From assembly GCF_023065955.2 (NCBI RefSeq), contig NC_079873.1:96138128-96202127 (forward strand): DNA of 64,000 bases, read 5' to 3'. Each line of letters begins with the position of its first letter. Positions within the stretch are counted from its first letter, which is position 1. Made by a program: the position numbers and the translations under genes. This stretch comes from Ursus arctos. Lineage: Eukaryota; Chordata; Mammalia; Carnivora; Ursidae. Shown piece by piece: positions 59,491-64,000 of the stretch. The notes beneath the pieces were generated by a model. It had not been told where the DNA came from and made no database searches. It saw nothing but the letters and a program-made list of their open reading frames with translations.

Positions 59491-61383
59491 TTTTTATAAT
59501 AATATTTTTTTATTCATACCATGCATCTTTTCCAAGCACAGTGCTATGAAACTAGTAATCCATCACAAAAAATCTGGAAAGACCACAAATACATGGATGT
59601 TAAATTACATGCTACTAAACAATGAGTGGGTCAAGCAGGAAATAAGAAATTAAAAAGTATACAGAAACAAATGAAAATGAAAAGACAATGGTCCAAAACC
59701 TTGAGGATGCAGCAAAAGCAGTGCTCAAGGGGAAGTTTATAGCTATATGGGCCTACTTCAAGAAGAAAGAAAAATCTCAAACAACCTTACTTTAAACCTA
59801 AAGGAGCTAGAAAAAGAAGAACAAGCAAACCCCAAACCAGTAGAAGGAAGGAAATAATAGAGATTGGAGCAGACATAGATGATATACAACCTGAGAAAAC
59901 AATAGGACAGATCAATGAAACCAGAAGCAGGTTATTTGAAAAAAATCAACAAAATTGATAAAGCTTTAGCCAGACTCATCAAACAGAAAAAGAGAGAGAG
60001 AGGGAGAGAGGACTCAAAAACAAAAGCAGAAATGAAAGGGGAGTAATAACAACCGACAACACAGAAATTCAAAGGATTATAAGAGAATATTATGAAAAAT
60101 TTGCCAACAAATTGGACAACCTAGAAGAAATGGATAAATTCCTAGAAACATATAACCTCCCCGAACTGAGTCAGGAAGAAATGAAAAATTTGAACAGACC
60201 AGCAAGGAAACTGAATCAGTCATCAAACAACCCCAACCAACAAACGTCCAGGACCAGACGGTTTCACAGGTGGATTCTACCAGATATTTAGAGAGTTAAT
60301 ACCTGTGTTGGGGGGAAGGGGGGAAGCAAATGAACTACGAGCATGTTTTATCCAAATGCGCATGAGAGTTTTGGGGAAAACCCCACTCTGCATGCTTTAT
60401 GAGTCTCCACCCCCAGAATCTCTAGCTTTTGAAAGGGACAGGGAAGTTGTTTTCCTTTCAAAGGATATCTAATGATAATTTTTCCCATGCCAGAGTGTAC
60501 AGATGAAGCATGAGGCCAGATTGATGGACTTAACCCATGAATCACTACCCTCCGAGGGAGGGAATCTCTAGGGGTAAGGCAGGGTTTTTCTACCTCTTGT
60601 CTCATAACCCACTCTTGGGATAGGATGCTAGACTGTCCCAAGCAATGGGTTGTGACAGTAGGCAAAGGAATTATTGGGGGGAACAGCTGCAGACCTGCTT
60701 GCTCCTAAGCTTACTCGCACCCCATTCTGGGCCGATAGAATTTTACGTGCTTTCTTGGATAACTGCACCTTGGGCCCTGCTCTCTTCAGGATGCCAACTG
60801 CACTAGCTGTGTGTGAGTGACATGTCTTTTGCATTGTAACTTTTTCTGGTAATATAAATTCTCTAGTCTTGTATTTTTGTGTATTTCAATCTTAAGGCTC
60901 TCATTCCTGCACTGTGTTCTCAGGTACACGAGCGATCTCAGGAATAACTTGACAGCCGCTCCAGGTCTGCACAGCAAGAACACTTTTTGCTTTATTACCA
61001 AGGAGAACAAGTATTTGGATTACATAGCCGATTGAACTACCTCATTTATGCCAATTAAATCTGGCTTTTCCGCCATATTGTTCTCTTGAAACCCCTCCAC
61101 CTTCAGTGTCTCATGGGAGACTAGGTTTTAACTGTTGCCCCATGACTTGGACTACTTCTGCCAGAAGATTGAAATTGGTCTGAACAGAAAAAGGTGGTGC
61201 AGGAGGGTTAGGAGAGGCTGCACCAAGTGAAAAGTTCAGAGGGGAAGCCAAGAGTAGCTGAAGATTGTCTATACGTGTAATAAAGGATCCCTGTTCTGGA
61301 CTTCTAATCCCAGGGCACAGGACTCACTTTACATACCAGATCCATTCTTCACTGCATCGGGTTAGGCCTACCATGCACAACAG

Positions 61384-61426
61384 GCTGTGTGTACATGCGT
61401 GCATGTGTGTGTGTGCGCGCGTGCCA
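61384..61426. repeat. Alternating purine-pyrimidine (TG/CG) tract
   Basis: GTGTGTACATGCGTGCATGTGTGTGTGTGCGCGCGTGC, about 40 bases of nearly perfect alternation. Confidence 0.9.
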
Positions 61427-61456
61427 AAAAGTTGGGTTGGTAAGGATAGGTTTAAG

Positions 61457-61657
61457 CAATTTTTTTTTAAGATTTTTATTTATTTCTTTGACAGAGAGAG
61501 AGACAGCCAGTGAGAGAGGGAACACAGCAGGGGCAGTGGGAGAGGAAGAAGCAGGCTCCCAGCGGAGGAGCCTGATGTGGGGCTCGATCCCACAATGCCA
61601 GGATCATGCCCTGAGCCAAAGGCAGACGCTTAACGACTGAGCCACCCAGGCGCCCCT
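61457..61657 (-). mobile_element. Can-SINE inside the retrocopy
   Basis: Runs from TTTTTTTTTAAGATTTTTATTTATTTC to GACTGAGCCACCCAGGCGCCCC. TSD GGTAAGGATAGGTTTAAG / GGTAAGGAGAGGTTTAAG (61439-61456, 61658-61675), one mismatch in 18. It inserted after the retrocopy. Confidence 0.95.
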
Positions 61658-63045
61658 GGTAAGGAGAGGTTTAAGAACAATACCTCTGTATCCTTCTTGA
61701 GCTGCCCCGGGATGGGTGTATGATGCAAGGGCTAAATTTCTTAACCTTTATAAATTCTGGGCTTTCCTTGTTGGCTTGCAGAGAGACCGTAAGCCATGGC
61801 TTCTTTGTGGTGCCTTTGTGGAGCCGGTGTCCTGCCCTGCAGCAGTGATGAGTGTCGTGGTAGCTGACCGAGAAAAAAAGATTTCATTCACATGCTGTGA
61901 GATCACCACAAACTTACCTCACTGTGTGGAAACAAGGTAAATTCAATAGAACACGTTGGGAGATGTGTGTCTGATCTGGAGTTCTTGTTCCCCCCAATCA
62001 CCGGCCCCCTCTAGTTATCGTATTGGTCTGGGCTTTGTGAGACTTCACAAATAGCTGACTGTGTGACTGCTAGGTGACCTGCTTTGTGTAAATATAATGT
62101 ATTGGTCTTTTCCATGTTCTCTTATTGTTTAAAAACTTTTTGTATTGAGACAAATAGCCAAAGCATCTTTGACAAAATGTTCTACGCCAGGAAAAGAATC
62201 TGGGGCATAGCTTCGTGAGCCCTCTTGAAGTGTGGGGGTCTTAAACCACCCTTTTGTGTTCCCCTTCCCGTATTTCCTATTTTGGGCTAGATCTTCTGTC
62301 CTAAAAACCTGATTCCTACCCTATCCCCTCTTCTCTCACCCTTACCCCCAAAGCCCTCACACATACACATTTAATTTGTGGGCTGGGCTGTCTCCATGAC
62401 TCCTAAGTGATTTGTGCGAAAATTCTGAAGACACTAAGTAAGAACACTCCATCCCTTGTTCCCAATCTCCTGTGTCAAGACCATTCCTTGATGTGATTTA
62501 TACTAATACACTTGTATTTGGATGGATCACACCTACTTTAATCTCTAATCTTAGGGTAGAGAGAAGCAGAATGAATGGGGGGAGGGCTTCCATATAGAAA
62601 GTAGAGTTGGGTGACCATAAAAGGGAAAATGAATGTTTATCCACGTAACTCAGGAGCTTCTATGCAGGTGCACGAAACTTATGTCAAAGTGGCCACAAGA
62701 TTGTTTAACAGGAGATGGACGAATGTAACTCCATGTTTACTGCTAGAAACCAAAGCTTTGTGTGAAATCTTGAATTTATGGGGGATAGGGGAGGGTAGGA
62801 AAACTAGTACCTATCTGTTCTTTCCCTGATCCCTTCCCCTCATTTCTGAACTGCAGGAAACTAAGCCCCCTTGGGGTTTAGTGACTCCATCTCTGAGGAG
62901 TGTTTATTTGATGGTTGATTTTTCTTGCCAGGTACTTCCTTTCCCACTTGCTATTGTTTTGTGACACACATGCTGACCCTTTCCCTTCTCTCTTTACCCT
63001 GGGCAAATGCAGTGAATAAATGAAAAATCTTACTGGTAGTGAAAA

Positions 63046-64000
63046 AAAGAAGACTTAATAACTATTCTTCTCTAACTCTTCTAAAAAATAAAAGAGGAAG
63101 GAAATCTTCCAAATTCTTTCTATGAGGTCAGCATTAACCTGATACCAAAACCAGATAAAGGCACTACAAAAAAAGAGAACTACAGGCCAATATCTCTGAT
63201 GGACATAGATGCAAAAATCCTCAACAAAATATTAGCAAACTGAATCCAACAATACATTAAAAAAATCATTCAATCATTCACCATGATCAAGTGGAATTTA
63301 TTCCCGGATGCAAAGTTGGTTCAATATTCACAAATCAATCAATGTGACACATCCCATCAACAAGAGGGAACATAAAAACCCTTAACCAACTAAGCTTAGA
63401 GGGAACATACCTCAACATAATAAAGGCTATATATGAAAAACCCACATCATCTTCAATGGGGACAAACTGAGAGCTTTTCCTCTATGGCCAGGAGCAAGAC
63501 AAGGATGTCCATTCTCATCAGTTTTATTCAACATAGTATTGGAAGTCCTAGAGACAGCAATCAGACAAGAAAAATGAATAAAAGGCATCCAAATTGGTAA
63601 GGAAAAATTCAAACTTTCACTATTTGCAGATGACATGATACTCTATACAGAAAACGCTAAAGATTCCACCCCAAAACTACTAGAGCTGATAAAGGAATTC
63701 AGTAAAGTTGTAGGATACAAAATCAATGTACAGAAATCTGTACACCAAAAATGAAGCAGCAGAAAGAGAAATTTTTTTAAAAAATTCCATTTACAATTGC
63801 ACCAAAAATAATAAAATATGTAGGAATAAACTTAACCGAAGAGGTGAAAGACTTGGACTCTGAAAAGTATAAAACACTGATGAAAGAAATTGGAGATGAC
63901 ACAAACAAATGAAAGATATTCCATGCTCATGGATTGGAAGAACAAATATTGTAAAATGTCTATACTATCCAAAGCAATCCATAGATTTAATGCAATCCCT
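63046..64000 (+). pseudogene. Older L1 ORF2, RT region, continues beyond window
   Basis: It resumes from the SFKELIP-side of ORF2 and contains [17 protein letters not shown] sequence, [19 protein letters not shown] sequence and [13 protein letters not shown] sequence. The RT active site is intact as [15 protein letters not shown] (about 63626). Frameshifts and internal stops occur throughout, including a stop near 63240. The window edge cuts it. Confidence 0.88.

Larger units (their letters stand above)
58848..60302 (+). pseudogene. Older L1 ORF2, 5' part, broken
   Basis: The endonuclease start (TLNVNGPNPPIQRH-like), QETQF split by the SINE, and FRPKDTCRLKVKG are recognisable. About 400 nt of the endonuclease are then lost or rearranged, and sequence resumes near 59520 with the segment before the RT. 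It reaches [19 protein letters not shown] before the 60303 insertion. Many stops and frameshifts. Confidence 0.85.
60303..63045 (+). pseudogene. Unidentified polyadenylated retrocopy (3'-UTR-like) in L1
   Basis: Flanks AGAGTTAATACCT (about 60290) and AGACTTAATAACT (about 63049) look like a TSD with three mismatches inside L1 ORF2, which continues correctly on the far side. The insert is about 2.7 kb (about 2.5 kb without the SINE at 61459-61657). It has no long ORF and ends GTGAATAAATGAAAAATCTTACTGGTAGTG then an A-rich tail, that is AATAAA about 20 nt before poly(A). This fits a processed mRNA copy holding mainly 3' UTR. I cannot name the parent gene. Alternatives are a long non-coding RNA copy or a non-retro insertion. 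Confidence 0.65.
56270..64000 (+). mobile_element. Older carnivore L1, plus strand, interrupted, runs past window end
   Basis: It begins near GAAGATGATGGAGTAGGAGGACCCTAAGCTCACCTC, a typical L1 5' start. ORF1 remains lie at 57570-58415, ORF2 starts near 58848 and continues to 60302, then resumes at 63046 to the window edge. Interruptions are a SINE (58974-59164), a rearranged patch (59219-59515) and a 2.7-kb retrocopy-like insertion (60303-63045). The 3' end is outside the window. Confidence 0.88.

Noticed and set aside
1..64000. CRISPR arrays, prophage, operons, ribosome-binding sites, rRNA
   Set aside because: No regularly spaced repeats or prokaryotic gene organisation. The sequence is mammalian.

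Overview
The window looks like a non-coding, repeat-dense stretch of a carnivoran genome. The main evidence is about twenty tRNA-derived Can-SINE (SINEC) copies, with the diagnostic head GGGGCGCCTGGGTGGCTC, a CT-rich middle and an AATAAATAAATAAAATCTTT tail. Many young LINE-1 copies also share the Carnivora-type 3' end (ACCAGGGATGTACTGTATGGTGACTAA). The SINE variant reading GGTGGCACAGCGGTTAAGC with TATGAGCCTGCTTCTTCC suggests an arctoid (bear, panda or pinniped-like) animal; that is recognition, not a database match. I found no host protein-coding exon, tRNA, rRNA, CRISPR array or bacterial-type gene. The long open frames are all LINE-1 ORF1/ORF2 or their opposite-strand shadows.

Layout. 1-7.7 kb: unique sequence with old repeats (L1 3' end, MaLR-type LTRs, L2, MIR) and five SINEs. 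7.7-13.7 kb: near full-length L1 copy A (minus strand), inserted in a MER5A transposon with a 19-bp target-site duplication (TSD). 14-17.7 kb: MIR, two SINEs and a TTC microsatellite. 17.6-20 kb: an old L1M (plus) split by a rearranged young L1 (minus). 20.9-21.5 kb: a twin-primed L1 with inversion. 22-28 kb: SINEs and a long L2. 28.2-34.2 kb: near full-length L1 copy B (plus strand). 34-44 kb: SINEs, an old L1 5' region, an LTR-like repeat, an L1 3' end with a possible transduction, a small minisatellite and a 76-bp L1 insertion. 44-49.7 kb: a large old L1 (minus) with nested elements. 50-56 kb: MIRs, a local non-TE-like direct duplication of about 205 bp, and SINEs. 56.3-64 kb: an older carnivore L1 (plus, running off the window end), interrupted by a SINE, an inverted L1 patch and a 2.7-kb polyadenylated retrocopy-like insertion that itself carries a SINE.

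How the parts relate. Young L1 copies supply the target-primed reverse transcription machinery family that explains almost everything else: poly(A) tails, TSDs, 5' truncation, twin priming, SINE insertions and the candidate retrocopy. Both near full-length L1s are inactive as read here. Copy A has lost a predicted endonuclease aspartate and the first aspartate of the RT FADD motif. Copy B has intact catalytic motifs but several frameshifts. Both carry the same UAG codon in ORF2 between the endonuclease and RT domains, which is one of the more notable observations. No new biological system is evident. The points worth a second look are the shared ORF2 stop, the unidentified retrocopy at 60.3-63.0 kb, the local duplication at 50/51.3 kb and several unusual L1 insertion structures.
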